64,000 nucleotides of DNA from Chiridota heheva (GCA_020152595.1 JAIGNY010000327.1:2262501-2326500), one strand, 5' to 3'. Numbered from the stretch's first letter, positions 1-12,151 are shown. Program-made: numbers and translations. Notes: generated by a model from the letters alone, not told the origin.

Positions 1-1085
1 AAGAAATGGCACCATGACAGTCAGAGTCAAATGTGACAAGAAGGTGTATGGCAACAACATTTCCTAAAAATTGAAAAAAAATTCCTAGTAATTTAACCCT
101 TACTCTACTAGAGCATTTGAGATTACAGTATTATTTTAGGGCAATTTTTTTTCTCACAAATTTATTTTCCATTTTCTACTGTAACAAGTTTGTTATATGA
201 AAGCTAAGACTGGAGTTTACGTTGGTTACATAATTTTGTAGTCAAATATGCAAAAATGAAGTCATAAATTCAGATTATTAGATGTCCTAAAATTGATATC
301 TTTGTGATATTCTGCTCTTTTGTGGCTAATTACAAAAAAAATATTGATAGGATTGATGAATTATTAAAAGAAGGACCGGACCTGTTATTTGATACTACTC
401 TTAATGTTTTTGGAGCAAGGAAAAGTTTTATACGTCAATATCACATTTTTAGATCTTTTTGACCTAAACATTGACCTCTGATTCTGCCGATGATCTATCT
501 GATAGGATTTGGCACTATACTTTCCCATAAACATGTGTTGTTTCATTCTATGAAGCACAAAACTAATATAGTATAAAAAGGAAATGTTGACATCATTATT
601 TCAATAAAAATATTATGCAAATAATATGCAAATTAGGTAGTTTACCTCTCATTTATTATGCACTGACTTGAAATTTTCAGTTTATGACCCAATTTTAGCC
701 ATTGGAAGCTTTTAAAACTTGTATTTATTCAGGTTATGCTGAATGTCTTTTAGAAACATACTTCTGTTGATTCCATTAGAAATTCTCGTTGAAAAGGTAC
801 TCAAAAATGATTCAGAGCATCAGTAATCATGTTGACGTTGCCAAACTTGGTATCCTTCACAATGGTACCACATATGAAATGTCAACAAATTTGTCCAAAT
901 ACAGGAAAGTACTTATGAGAAAATACAATTTACTAAGGAAGTATAGGAGAGGAAGGAGTGTTGGGGTGGGTTTTCTGGCTTTTTTATATTGAGAGGAATT
1001 ACCAGGGGTAATGCCTGCCCCAAAAAATATAGCCCCTTCCAGGATCCAAGTTGCTTCAAAATAAAGGATTTTCCCCTAAGTGGGA
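1..1085. other. No recognisable gene; unassigned AT-rich DNA
   Basis: No ORF here resembles a known protein. The reading frames in 789-1255 run into the 20-bp tandem repeat and have no domain. The first 60 bases read like a possible fragment of an exon or repeat, but no boundary can be defended. Confidence 0.4.
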
Positions 1086-1090
1086 CTGCT

Positions 1091-1215
1091 TGGCCCCCAC
1101 CATGGGTCTCTTTCCCCCACCATGGGTCTCTTTCCCCCAACATGGGTCTCTTTCCCCCAACATGGGTCTCTTGCCCTCAACATAGGTTTCTTGCCCCCAA
1201 CATGGTACCCTTTCC
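1091..1215 (+). repeat. 20-bp minisatellite, about 6 copies
   Basis: Unit close to accatgggtctctttccccc, decaying toward the right end (aacataggtttcttgccccc). The 20-bp period shifts reading frame every copy, so the overlapping ORF is not a coding repeat. Confidence 0.8.
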
Positions 1216-3100
1216 CTTTAAAATGTTAATTCTACACCACTGCTCCACAACCTAACATCATGGAATTGGGATTTTGTGAAACAGGTGTATGCGCTATACT
1301 GTAAAATGTGACAGTACGAATTAGGAGTCGGTCTTTATGGTTTCATCCAAAATTACTATAAAAAGGACAACTCATGTTTATTATGTCAGATTATAGTAAC
1401 CCATTTATTTGTTTGTTATCCTTACAAGCAAATAATGCCAGGGAAATTATAGGGTTTTATTTGTCAAAAGATGCGCACTATAGGCTATGCATAGTACTTT
1501 AGTAGGCTATTATGAAATTTTGAAAATGCAATCACCATTTCAAAAAGCACGCTATCAACAGGTTATGATATTCCCTGGGCCTCTTCTTGGTTGGGTCCAG
1601 GTAGTAAAGCCTCCGACCCTGGAAAGGGGAGGGGGGGGGGGTCTGACCCCAATAGGGCCTCCAACCCAAAGGAAGCCTCCAATCCCGCGGAGGCCTTCCA
1701 GCAAAGTAAATCGAAACAAATGTAAAAAACAACATGAAAATAACCAAATTTCCCAACGAACTACAAAAAAAGTCTCAAAGAGATTTGTATTTATCATCCA
1801 GTCTTAAGTTCTCAATAATTCTATCTGGCCCCCTTGATCAATACAAATATGTCCTCTTATTGTTTGTTTGACTGAGGTCAATCTAAATGGACAATAGAAG
1901 TTGAAATAGGCCAGAAATACAGAGATATAGAAGCCATGGCCTGCAATAAATACTAATGGGCCCAGGCCTTGTGGTCAAGGGATAGATTAATGGAGGGGCC
2001 TCTCATTCGTTCGTTTACGTTGGGCCTTTGAATGCAGCAGGACCAAAAATAGAGGTCATAACAGGAAATTGAGATATCGGTCAAAAAATTTGTGAAAAGT
2101 TATGTACCTGACTTGAGTATGATGTAGATGATGTGTAACCTATGATACAGAAAGGAAAACTAGGCATATGCGTACCATGTACACATCTGAAATAAAGAAA
2201 ATGAAAATTGTAATCGCCCTACTTCAGTTTATCGTTGACGGAGGACTAGAGATTTCATTTCCCGTGATATATTGTATATGTATTCTTTTCTTCACTCTGC
2301 CTGTAACCGTAGCATCAGCAAAAAGATCCTTTTCCAAGCTTAAGTTAATCAAATGTTATGCCTTGTGGATTTGATGATTGAAAGCAGAGAAGAAAAGAAT
2401 AGACCTCAAAGTTGTAATAGGCAAGTTTGCCAAGCAGAAGTCTAGTTGAAGATTCATTTAGGCCTAGATAGTTGACTTTTTGTGTTGAAGTTGGTGATAG
2501 GAAACCCAATTTTGGGTTGCTATGTTTGATACAACATTGAAATATTTCAAAAGTAGAATGTTGTGTGAATAGACAGATGCTGCTTTTTAATTTGTGAGTA
2601 AAATACGAAATAAAGTCCACAAATTGCATAATAGTACCCTCAGATTGTTCTTATTGTAATGTGTTCCTGAAATCAAATTTTACCAAATAAATTGATGAAA
2701 TCACATTGACAGCTGCAAGGAAAAATGACCCCCTAGCCCCCAGCATAATCAACGCTCTCTCATCTGCAGTGAAGGGCCTGAGATGGCCTCCAAATTGCAT
2801 ACTACCGATTTAGCAGTGCAATTTTCAATTTGCAACCATAAATTCTTTCTGGTCTTGCTCCCCTCAGCCCCCTCCCCCTAGAAGAGTCACTTCCTATGCC
2901 CCTAGGAGCAAGGTATGTCAGTCTATAACAAGGGGCTAAGTATACATAGTAAAGATATCCGTATCCTCCCCCTCCACCCTCCTTCCCTCCCCAAACAATG
3001 TTTCTTAATATCTGTCGGGAGTGACATAATTTTTGGAATGTAAGATATTTTGGGGAATTTTTTACTGCCTGTAAGGAGGCTAAACAATTCTTTTCAGAAT
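1216..3100. other. No gene seen; purine/pyrimidine-rich tracts
   Basis: Holds a poly-G run at 1,629-1,640 inside a GGAGGCC-like palindromic GC-rich patch (1,600-1,700), and C-rich tracts near 2,960-2,995. These look like parts of dispersed repeats. No domain-bearing ORF is seen. Confidence 0.4.
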
Positions 3101-3114
3101 TAGTATTTCTGAAG

Positions 3115-3862
3115 AATGTACTTTCACTTAATACTATTCGTCCACAGTGGATGAATACACAGCAAGATAGAAACCAAAAGAAGTGCTGAACAGGCAAATT
3201 CAAATGCAAGCTTTATCCTGAATATTCAAACAGATGTGGCAAGTCCTATTGACTTATTCAATGAATCTTCAGAACAATATGGCATTATTGTATAATTGTT
3301 TAGTAATTTTGGTGATCCATGCACTGCCTATAACAATCATATGTGCATTTTAAAAATCATTCGGTGCAATTTACAACCTCCTGGAGGTGTGGGTTGGGAA
3401 TGTGAGACTTTTCTTGAAAATTCTTCAAACTTTGATCAGCTAGAAGTGCTTTGTTATAATTTAAAGACAGTGTATTCTTTCTGCAGAATTAAAAGGTCTT
3501 TCTGATGAATATACTGTCAAAAGTGGATGAATACACAGTAACACACCAAAATATAATACAGTGAGTTATCCAAATGTGAGTTGTCCTCGGGGATATTATT
3601 TGATTTTGGCATGTGTGGATGATGGATTGTTGTAAAGTGCTACGGTGCTTTGGTGAACAAAGTGCATTTAAATGCTGTGAATTATCATTATTCATCATAT
3701 AGCAGTATTGTTAAAATTTGTGATGAACAGGCAATTCAAGGTAAACCTGAATATTCAGAGGCAAGACTTGTTGACTTATTCGATGAACATTCAACTCAAT
3801 ATTCACCATGCTTTTGCACCAGTTTATATGGCAGTGTTGTATAATTTTGGTGGTGCCAGTGG
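3115..3862 (+). repeat. Diverged local duplication
   Basis: The segment around 3,130-3,312 (outside-in words: gtggatgaatacacag, gaacaggcaa, gaatattca, ttgacttattc, ttgtataat) recurs in the same order around 3,520-3,856. The two copies are direct repeats separated by about 400-540 bp, with many substitutions and indels. Confidence 0.6.
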
Positions 3863-4368
3863 GAGGTTACATCCTATATCAGAGACTACTTGCCGACATA
3901 GGAGAAAATCTGGAATCTTTCAGAGAAAATTTGGAATCTTTCAGAGAAAATTTGGAATCTTTTAGAGAAAATCTAGAATCTTTCAGAGAAAATTTGGAAT
4001 CTTACATAGAAAATTTGGAATCTTACATAGAAAATTTGGAATCTTACATAGAAAATTTGGAATCTTTCAGAGAAAATCTAGAATCTTTCATAGAAAATCT
4101 GGAATCTTTTATAGAAAATCTAGAATCTTTTATAAAAAAATCTGAACCTTTTAAAGAAATTCTGGAATCTTTCAAAGAAATTCTGGAATCTTTCAGAGAG
4201 ATTCTGAAATCTTTCAGACAGCAAGAAGGAAAATATGAAATAATACTCACAAATTTCTCAAATTATCAGCACTGTCTGGGTGCTAAGACCCTGTCAACTA
4301 AATTCCTATATGGTACTCATAGTCTGACATTGCTTTTTTATTTATGTTTACAGATCATCATTCTTTAA
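3808..4368 (+). CDS. ORF with hydrophobic segment and NLESFRE heptapeptide repeats, coding status doubtful
   Basis: A 186-residue ORF. Residues 5-27 form a hydrophobic stretch (FIWQCCIILVVPVGGYILY). From about residue 33 a 7-residue unit NLESFRE or NLESYIE recurs about 14 times because the DNA is a 21-bp tandem array. A 7-residue period with spaced hydrophobic residues would suit a coiled coil after a membrane anchor. No recognised domain, no splice signals I can defend, and the tail after residue 140 looks like ordinary non-coding sequence. It may be only a minisatellite that stays open because 21 is a multiple of 3. Confidence 0.22.
   Translation: MLLHQFIWQCCIILVVPVGGYILYQRLLADIGENLESFRENLESFRENLESFRENLESFRENLESYIENLESYIENLESYIENLESFRENLESFIENLESFIENLESFIKKSEPFKEILESFKEILESFREILKSFRQQEGKYEIILTNFSNYQHCLGAKTLSTKFLYGTHSLTLLFYLCLQIIIL
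3908..4220 (+). repeat. 21-bp minisatellite, about 14 copies
   Basis: Unit ggaatctttcagagaaaatyt. A variant block in the middle has cttacatagaa, and the right end has ttcaaagaaattctg. Period 21 keeps one frame open on each strand. Confidence 0.9.
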
Positions 4369-4369
4369 T

Positions 4370-5400
4370 TCTAACAAATGCTCCTCAGGATCCTTATAGT
4401 TGTCATTTACCTTTAAATTTTCTAGGGTAACTTTTAAATTTAATTAAAAAATGTTCTCATGTAGCATAGGTCACCATTTAAACCAACTTCTGTAACTGTT
4501 GCCAGAGATCCTGTAGTCTACACAAATCTGGACCAATTTCAGATTGAAAACAAAAGTTGTCTTTTTTTTCTATTTTAGTTTTGGATTCGAACTCCTTGAG
4601 AATATTCCAGTTTGGCAAAATCATGACTGTGTTGTTTTCAGACAAGCACACATCAAATCAGCCTACCTATATACAAATTTGAAAAAAAAGTGTTGAAACT
4701 GCACACAATCAATATGAATTGACGTCATCAAATCTTGTGATAAAGGCCATGCAATCTGTCTCCATGTTTATTGTGACATTTCAAAATATACCCTCAATTG
4801 TTTGGCAATTTCTTGAAAATTCATTCCAATAATTAAGCCTTACTTAAATCCCCACAATTTCAAAATGTGATTTAATTCAACAGAGTACATGATGCAATGC
4901 CCAGCTTTAAATATCATTCATCAAATTTCTAATTAACTTTTTAGTTTCCAATGTAAGTGATTTTTAAATAAAACAAAATGCTCTCCCTCGTAAAAGCATT
5001 TCATTTCAATAAATTTATTTATTTATATTGCACATCTTTAGATAGAATACCACAAAAACAATGGATATTTAATGTGGTGGAGACCGTAATAAGCATATTA
5101 AAACTTTTACAAAGATGGTTTTCCGTATGTTGATATATGGACATAACACAAAAATAATCATAAGTGATATGAAAAAACAATAATACAGTTTAAGCTTACA
5201 AAAAAATGATATACCTTACCTCACCTCACTCAATCCGACCTCCATCACACCCCACCCCCAGAAAATAACAGTCAATTTTGTGTTTGGCACAATCAACCTA
5301 GTAATCGGTAATTTACTCACTAGTTTGCTGATCAGTGACTGTAAGTTGAGGCTGCCACCATAAACATTGACAGATCATATAATGCCTTGGTTCCAGTCTG
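4370..5400. other. No gene seen
   Basis: AT-rich sequence with ttcaataaatttatttattt near 5,005-5,030, resembling the A/T-rich 3' ends of retroelements. No supported coding or RNA feature. Confidence 0.4.
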
Positions 5401-6028
5401 CCCCTACATAAAAAACAAGCTTGCAGCAAGCTTGCAGCAAGCTTGCGACAAGCTAACATTTTTTTCTTCTACAGCCTTATGGTAAGCTTGTAGCAAAATA
5501 GTATTTGGGACAAATTCAAGCTTGCTAGCTTCTGCAAACTAGCATTACCCTTACAGAAGTTTTAGCCTTTAGCACACTTTTTAGCAATTTTTAGCTTGTG
5601 CAAGCGTGCTGCAAACTAATTGCAAGCAAGTAATTGGAACAAATGCTAGCTTGCGCAAGCTAACATTAGCTTGCACAAGCTAGCATAAGATATTTGTTAA
5701 CTTGCGCAAGATTGCATAAAGTTTTGCTAGCTTGCGCAAGCTTGCAGATAGGTTTTGCTAGTTTGCTCAAGCTAATTTGTTCCAAATACTAGCTTGCAGC
5801 ATGCTTGCTGCAAGCTTGCACAAGCTAAAAATGTCATCTCATCGCAAGCGTGCTGCTAGCTTGCTGCAAGCTAATATTTCTGTACGGGTAGCTTGCAGAA
5901 AAGTTTTTGCTAGCTTGTACAAGCTAACAAAGTTGCATTTGTCCCAAATACTAACATGCTGCAAGGTTGTGCAAGCTAAAAATGATAACTTATTACAAGC
6001 TTGCGGCAACCTAATTTTTCTGTAAGGG
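5401..6028. mobile_element. Foldback/MITE element made of AAGCTTGC palindromes (copy A)
   Basis: The left end ccctacataaaaaacaagc and the reverse complement of the right end (cccttacagaaaaattaggt) form imperfect terminal inverted repeats. The interior is dense in self-complementary words such as gcttgcgcaagc, aagcttgcagcaagctt and gctagcttgcgcaagc, giving strong hairpin potential. Internal ccttacagaag near 5,548 and tctgtacggg near 5,880 suggest nested or merged copies. The 5,777-6,025 reading frame is a by-product of the repeats. No transposase; no clear target-site duplication. Confidence 0.7.
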
Positions 6029-6215
6029 TGAACAGGAGTATTTCATGGTCAAGTTTTAAATTGACCCAATAGCATAATTACTTTTTAATCACCTTTTATG
6101 TGAGGCATGGGGAACACAACGGTAATTGTTCCACAAGCCCTTCATATAATACTGAACACAAAACAAAGTATGACATTATATACTTATTTTAACCTAAATG
6201 CTAACTAAAATTCTG

Positions 6216-6450
6216 ATAGTGACTGGTTAGTTCTGTGGTAGAGGCGCCCAACCTTTAGCTAGGATCCGGGCCGCTTCAATCCTGGGTTGGGTCATACCAG
6301 ACACTTCATGAAAGATTCACGCTCTTACACCAGCGACGTTCTGATGTTCTACATGTGTGAAATTAGAACATCTCAAGGTCACTGAAACGTCATGCATAAT
6401 GGCCCTTCACTCCATATATAAATTGTACAATAATACATGCACTGTACAAT
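6216..6450 (+). mobile_element. tRNA-derived SINE with hairpin body
   Basis: 6,222-6,296 looks tRNA-like: an A-box-like tggttagttctgtggtag and a B-box-like gcttcaatcc at 6,273-6,282. The body contains an inverted repeat gatgttctacatgtg...aattagaacatc near 6,330-6,365 and then tcatgcataatggcccttcactcc. A diverged reverse-complement copy of this body is present at about 18,590-18,720, which supports a dispersed family. Confidence 0.6.
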
Positions 6451-6454
6451 AAGT

Positions 6455-7745
6455 TCCATTCGGAAAATACAAATACATTTACTTCACGTAAACTTAATGG
6501 CCTTTTTGTTTTTTAATTTCAGGCAACATATCTTAGGAAACTTCAATGTTTTTGTGTGAAGTGTCATCAAATAAGGGCGGGATTTGGCATGTTAAAATGT
6601 GAACTATGTACTTCTTAGGCTGGCACTTGGCATTAAGAAGACAGACTAGGGTAATAATATGGTTAATGATATGTTGGGTCATTGGCTCCACCGGGAAGCT
6701 GCCAGCTTAACATGGTCTTGGTTTATCTTATGATGGATAGTTGGTTTCTTTGCAAAGTGCCATGAGGAGGCAAATTTGCCTTGAAAATGTTATCAGCACT
6801 ATAAATTTATCATCATTATTATAATTCACCAGTCAGACATCCTAAACTTGTAATTCAGTATTTTCATAGTTTTACCGAAATTATACAGCTCGATTTACTC
6901 ATACAATGAAACTTTTTCAGTTTCTTAAATCTATCAGATAAACAATGGATATATAGTGGTTATATCTTAAATTTACCTTTAAAACTTGATTCGTTGAGGA
7001 TGAGCAAATGTTGGTCAGAAAAGTGGTAGTTCTGCTGATGGATGGGAAAGGGGGCACAAAACATAAACCAGACAAATCTTGCCCGAGCAAATTGTTTTTA
7101 TAGGGAAATCGGGGAAGAATTCTTCTTCGGGGTCAATTCCACTGCTCCCCCATAGTTCCACCACTGGAGGGGAAATCATTTTTCAATTTTTTTTTTCTTT
7201 CCACGAATGATAAAACTTGCCTTCAAAAAGGCAGTGATCTGCTTTTTAATTATGATTCAAAATTTTCCATCTCATCATCAATAAATACTTATGACGTTGT
7301 ACTGCTCAAACATAAATAAAATTTACAAATAGCACATTAAAATTGTTTACATTCAAAAACAAATCAAGCCTTTAAATTTTTACTCAAATTGAAATTTAAT
7401 CAAGACACTGTTAAACATTCAGGAATTTGTTTAAGAAAGATTAGATATTCATAAGGAGCAATTATAAAAGAAATTGTACTCATTTATCTCCATCAAGAAA
7501 TTGCAATAGATTGGTTTGTTGATGTTTAACAGCACGGCGACAGTTACATGTATAGTCAAATGTGCCAGTTATAGTAAAATGTGCCAAAATTAACCAGAAC
7601 CAAAAGATTTGTGGTTCCAATGCATTTTTCATATACTGATTGATTTGCAAGTTTCGTACTAATCATGTCGTTGCATATCCTGAAATATTTATGTCAGGAT
7701 ATTTACTCATGAGCCACGACAACCATGCATGATGCAGATCAATAA
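6455..7745. other. No gene seen
   Basis: AT-rich DNA without recognisable coding, RNA or tandem structure. Short words (cataaataaaatttacaaatag) hint at old repeats, but nothing can be delimited. Confidence 0.4.
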
Positions 7746-7749
7746 AATA

Positions 7750-7988
7750 GACATACCTATTGACAACACTAGCATGTGCACAATAATTAATAACATTATA
7801 GCAAGTATGATGCAAAACAGACATACAGTTGCTCATGTACCATATTTGAATAATTTTAGATTAAGTCCCGCCTACTAATTAATATGCATGGTATCACCAC
7901 CAAAACCGATAGGCCACATCTATGAATATAAATATGAAACAAATATGTGGTTGTTATAATATGAGCATTTCAAATTGTTTACATTAAG
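7750..7988 (+). repeat. Left part of ~295-bp tandem array, before the LINE insertion
   Basis: Contains the array's hallmark words in order: acactagc, aacattatagc, cccgcctactaattaatatgcatg, caccaccaaaa, taggccacatcta, atgaaac, gttgtta, atgagcatttc, tttacatt. It stops at cattaag, which is duplicated on the other side of the inserted LINE. Confidence 0.8.
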
Positions 7989-9430
7989 TTTGTCTGTTTG
8001 TTCGATGAGGGCCTATCGGCACTACAAGAATGATGGTCAAATTGTGCCTGAGAGGTCAGATCATTCTAGAGGTAGAAAGGAAAGGAAACAGGAAAGAATG
8101 AGAGAAATTCAAGAACAAAAAGTCAGAAAGCAACGATCGAGAGAGGTGCATGGTTGAAACAAAAACAAAGTAGAAAGAGGGGGTGGAAGAGGAGAATTAA
8201 ATATGGTTGCAGAGGGAAGCATGATGAAGGAAGGAGATAATTCTATGCGGAGGATTTTTCTGGAAGAACTCAGCAATTGAGTTGTGGGAAGCGAGGGAAG
8301 CTCTGGGAAGGTTGTACAGGGGGCAAGCAAGGAGAACGTGATGGATTGTGAGGGTGCAATGGCAATTGTCGTAGAGGGGCAGGGGGGGGGAGCCAAGAAG
8401 GAGGTGGGAGTGAATGAGGTGAGTGTGACCTATTCTAAGACAGATAATATGAACGTTGTCGATACGAGAGAGGTTGTTGATGATGGGTTTGATTGGAATG
8501 GTGGGCTGGATGACATGGAGTTTGTTATCAATTTGGGAGTTTCGGGTATTTGCCAGCAGTCACGAACAAGGGAAGCGGTAAGCGCTTTGATGTCAGAGAG
8601 GTTTTGGGAAAAGGGGTAGAGGGAGGTCGAGGGCAAGCTTAGTGGCTGCATCAGCCCTATCATTGCCAGGGATGCCAACATGGCTGGGTATCCAGAAGAA
8701 AATAACACTTTTCCTGCAGAGGGTGGACGAAAGGAGTTTCCGGAAGAGGATGTGGGATGTGAAGTTATCCCATTTAAGGTTGAGTAAAGAAGTAAGATTA
8801 GCCTTTGAGTCGGAGAAAATGGCAAAGTGGCTGAGCGGAAAGTATTCAATAAAGTTGAGGGCGAGGAGAATGGCCTTTGCCTAAGCTGAAAAGATGGATG
8901 AGTAGTGGGAAGTCTGCTACTGAGGGTGATGTTTGGATGACGGCAGCAGCTGCTGTCTTGTTGCCTTCCTTGGAGCCATCAGTATAGATGGAGGTGTAAT
9001 TTGAGAGTTGGTCTTTGATTTGGTTGTGGAGATTGATAAAGAGGTTAGGGTGGCTTTGGGTTTTGTGATGAGTGGAGAGGCCCAGGTGGATAGAAGGGAG
9101 GGGGTGGCCCAAGGAGGAAAAGTGGGCCAAGAGAAGGTGCCGAGAGTGGCAGGGTTGATGCTGAGATGAAAGAGGTCGCACCCCAAGTGATGTTGGAAAG
9201 GAGGCGGAGAATGTTGAGGGAGCTGTTGCATTTTAGTTTTAGGTTGGTGATGTGTTGCTTGTAGGAGAGCTTGGGTTGTAGAGTTAAACCCAGGAACTTT
9301 GTGTGTTCAACTTTAGGGATGCGATTGCCATTGCATGAGCACAAGTTTCAGGTTGGGGTGGAGGATGTTCAAATGACAGAAGGCCATGCAGACTGTCTTG
9401 TCTTTGGAGAATTTAAAACCATTATTGTTG
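7989..9430 (-). mobile_element. RNase H-type LINE relic, 3' part, inserted into the tandem array (copy 1)
   Basis: Minus-strand frames read NGNRIPKVEHTKFLGLTLQPKLSYKQHI..LKLKCNSSLNILRLLSN, the post-catalytic part of a reverse transcriptase, and IYTDGSKEGNKTAAAAVIQ, an RNase H start. The insertion is flanked by cattaag at 7,982-7,988 and 9,431-9,437 (target-site duplication). It is 5'-truncated, and compared with the copy at 20.3-22.5 kb it lacks an internal stretch of about 370 bp (equivalent to ~21,515-21,880). Frames are broken. Clade I/Nimb/Ingi-like is inferred from RT plus RNase H. Confidence 0.8.
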
Positions 9431-9436
9431 CATTAA

Positions 9437-10520
9437 GCTCCACCTACTCATTAATATGCATGACATCTCCACCAAAAATCAATAAGACACATCAATCTAT
9501 GGACCATGAGCTATCTGTGTATCACATATAACTTGAATCCTGTTTATCGTTCTTTAGATATCGAATTTACAAGCCCTTTTTCACAAAATCATATTAATCC
9601 CGCCCATTATGCATATTATTGAAATTCAAAGTTTTATACTGTGAACATGTACACACTAGCAAACATTATAAGTGTACCAAATATGAAAGAAAACATATAT
9701 ACGGTTGTTAAAATATAGGCATTTCAAGATTTTTACAGTATGCTCCTCATTAATATGCATGACGTCACCACCAAAATCAATAGGACACATCTACGGACCA
9801 TAAGCTATATATATGTATCACATTTGACTTAAATGTAGTTTATCGTTCTATAGATTTTGTGTTTACAAGCCCTTTTCAACAAAATCATATTAAGCTCCGC
9901 CCACTCTGCACATCAATGAAATTCAACGTTTTCATACCATGAACACGTACACACTAGTTAACAACATAATTATACCAAATTTGAAACAAATCAGTCATGC
10001 AGCTGTTGTAAAAATATGAGTATATTAACATTAATCACCGCCTACCCATTAATATGCATGACATCGCCACCAAAATCAATAGGGCACATCTACGGACCAT
10101 GAGCTATCTGTGTACCACATATGACTTGAATCCAGTTTATCGTTCTTTAGATATCGTATTTACAAGCCCTTTTCAGTAAAATCATATTAATCCCGCCCAT
10201 TATACATATTAATGAAATTCAACATTTTCATACCATGAAGATGTACACACTAGCTAACATCACAACTGTACCAAATATGAAACAAAACAGATATGCGGTT
10301 GTTAAAATAAAAGCATTTAAGGATTTTTACATTAGGCCCCACCTACTCATTAATATGCATGACATAAGCACCTAAACAATAGGGCACATCTACGGACTAT
10401 GGGCTGTATGTGTACCACATATGACATGAATCCACTGTACTATTCTTGAGATATCATCTCTACGAGTTGGCCATTACATACACTTATACAAACACACGAA
10501 TACACACATACATACAAACA
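9437..10520 (+). repeat. ~295-bp tandem array, about 3.6 copies
   Basis: The landmark ctacggaccatgagct recurs at about 9,499, 9,793, 10,092 and 10,391, a spacing of 294-299 bp. Each unit contains cattaatatgcatgac, caccaccaaaatcaatag, gtttatcgttcttta, tttacaagcccttttca, a second cccgcccattatgcatat and atgtacacactagc. The last unit runs into a cacacgaatacacacatacatac stretch. There is no ORF; it is satellite-like DNA or a tandemly arranged non-autonomous element. Confidence 0.88.
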
Positions 10521-10559
10521 CACGCCATCATGACCACATAGGTTCCTGATGTTATCACA

Positions 10560-11640
10560 TCGGAACCAAAAACTAAGGTACTTGAATTAGGACAGAGAGG
10601 AAAGAGAGTTGGGTAAATGAGAAAGGATCGGAGAGAAGGTGAATAAGGGAAAGAAGTCAAGGTAATAAAAGGAAGGTGAGAAAGGTAAGGCAGAAAAGGG
10701 AAGGAAAGAGAGGATTAGATCAAGTGGAATAAATTGCTATAGCAGAGAAAGTTGTTGGAGGTAGGATTGTTCTTGAAAAGATCAGAAATTGAGATGGAGG
10801 GGGAGAGATGTGATCCGTAGTCCAGGTATATGGGACAGGTTAAGAGGATATGCTTGGTCGATAGATCGATGTTGCATGTAGGGCGGAGAGGAGCAGGGGA
10901 GCCACAAAGTAGGTGAAAGTGGGAGAGAAAGGTGTGGCCGAGGTGGATGCGAGTGATAAAAACATCCACCCTGTGCAGGGGGACATTGGTCCCGACTTTA
11001 GGTTGATGGTTCGAAGTTTGTTACTGGTCTCAAGATTCCAGTAGTCTTGCCAGGTCTTACTGAGGTAGCTGGTAGTAGAGAAACAGAGGTCTGAGTGCAG
11101 GATAGGAATAGGAGAGATGTGATTCAACAGAGTGTTGTTGGCGGCTCTGTCGGCTCTCTGGGATCCAGAAAAAGATAATTTTTTCCCTAAGGAAAAAAGA
11201 AAATGAAGTTTATTGAGGATTTGTAGGATGAGTGGATTGGACCAGAGCATGTTGAGGATGCCAGTGAGAATAGATTTAGAGTCGGAGAAGATGATAAAGC
11301 TGGGGCAGAAGGAGAATTTGAAAAGGTTTAAGGCCAGGTGGATGGCTTTTGCTTCAGCAGAGTAGATTGAGGTTCCATTAGGCAACCTTGAGGACAGTGT
11401 GAGGCTGACACAGGCAGCAGCGGCTGCAGAGGAGCCTTCCCATGTGGAGCCATCGGTGAAGAGGAAAGAGAAGTTGTGGAAATGTCTATTGAGTTGGCAT
11501 TTTTTTGGAGCGAAAGAAGGCCCGGTTGTGGAGAGCTTTTGTGTAGGAGGAAAGCCCAAGGAAAACCTTGGGGGGACAACACAATAGAAATTAAAAAGCA
11601 AGACATACAACACTCATTGACTGAAACAATAAAGTACCTC
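10560..11640 (-). mobile_element. RNase H-type LINE relic, C-terminal part (copy 3)
   Basis: This is the 3' end of a second RNase H-bearing LINE, a different subfamily from the copies at 8-9.4 and 20.3-22.5 kb. The coding part is at 10,715-11,613. The 5' end is truncated near 11,640; the 3' end lies somewhere in the purine-rich tract 10,580-10,710. Confidence 0.75.
10840..11613 (-). pseudogene. LINE RNase H domain and C-terminal region
   Basis: The 257-residue frame keeps the RNase H catalytic pattern: FTDGS (about residue 53), SAEAKAIHLAL, FSDSKSILTG and ADRAANN, i.e. the D-E-D-D residues. Beyond it, an overlapping frame (10,715-10,969) carries the terminal zinc-knuckle-like region VFITRIHLGHTF, PTCNIDLSTKHILLTCP. 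A frame change separates the two parts, and no reverse transcriptase domain precedes it, so the element is not functional. Confidence 0.75.
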
Positions 11641-11644
11641 AATG

Positions 11645-12150
11645 CAGATTAGGATGTGTCCCCCACACATTCCCCTACATTGGCAACCCTCATAGAAAAA
11701 TACATTATTCCTTACTGTCTTAAGATTATAAAAATGTCAGTCTCATCAGAGTTCAATACAGTTTACTTGCTCTATACGAATTGCAGAGAAGAAACAGCAA
11801 TTAAATCTCAAGACTCTCTCACCCAAGAAGTCACCACCGTGGTGATCAATAACACTGCCATGAATTATTCATGTTATCTTTCATGATCCGACATGCATTT
11901 TGTGAAATTTCACAACACCAAAACAGGACAAGAGGCACTTAATATTTATTCGCCATTGTAAGTGATAGGTGTGCGGAGAAATGGGGACAGTTTTAATGAA
12001 GGTGAAACTACTACAATATTGTTCGCAAGGTCAAAATCATGGACAATCTCAAACTGTGAGATTTTACTTTTGTAAAGGTAAGATTAATCTTTTGACAAGA
12101 ATCAGCATTTGCAAAGATCCAAAATCAGACGAATGCTGAAATGCCTATTC
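11645..12150. other. No gene seen
   Basis: Unassigned AT-rich DNA. The 11,656-11,886 ORF has no recognisable domain. Confidence 0.4.
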
Positions 12151-12151
12151 C

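Noticed and set aside
6222-6296. Functional tRNA gene
   Set aside because: The tRNA-like head does not close into a proper cloverleaf by eye, and a SINE body follows it directly.
8284-8884. Plus-strand ORFs rich in Gly/Val/Glu
   Set aside because: They are antisense shadows of the LINE RNase H and C-terminal region.
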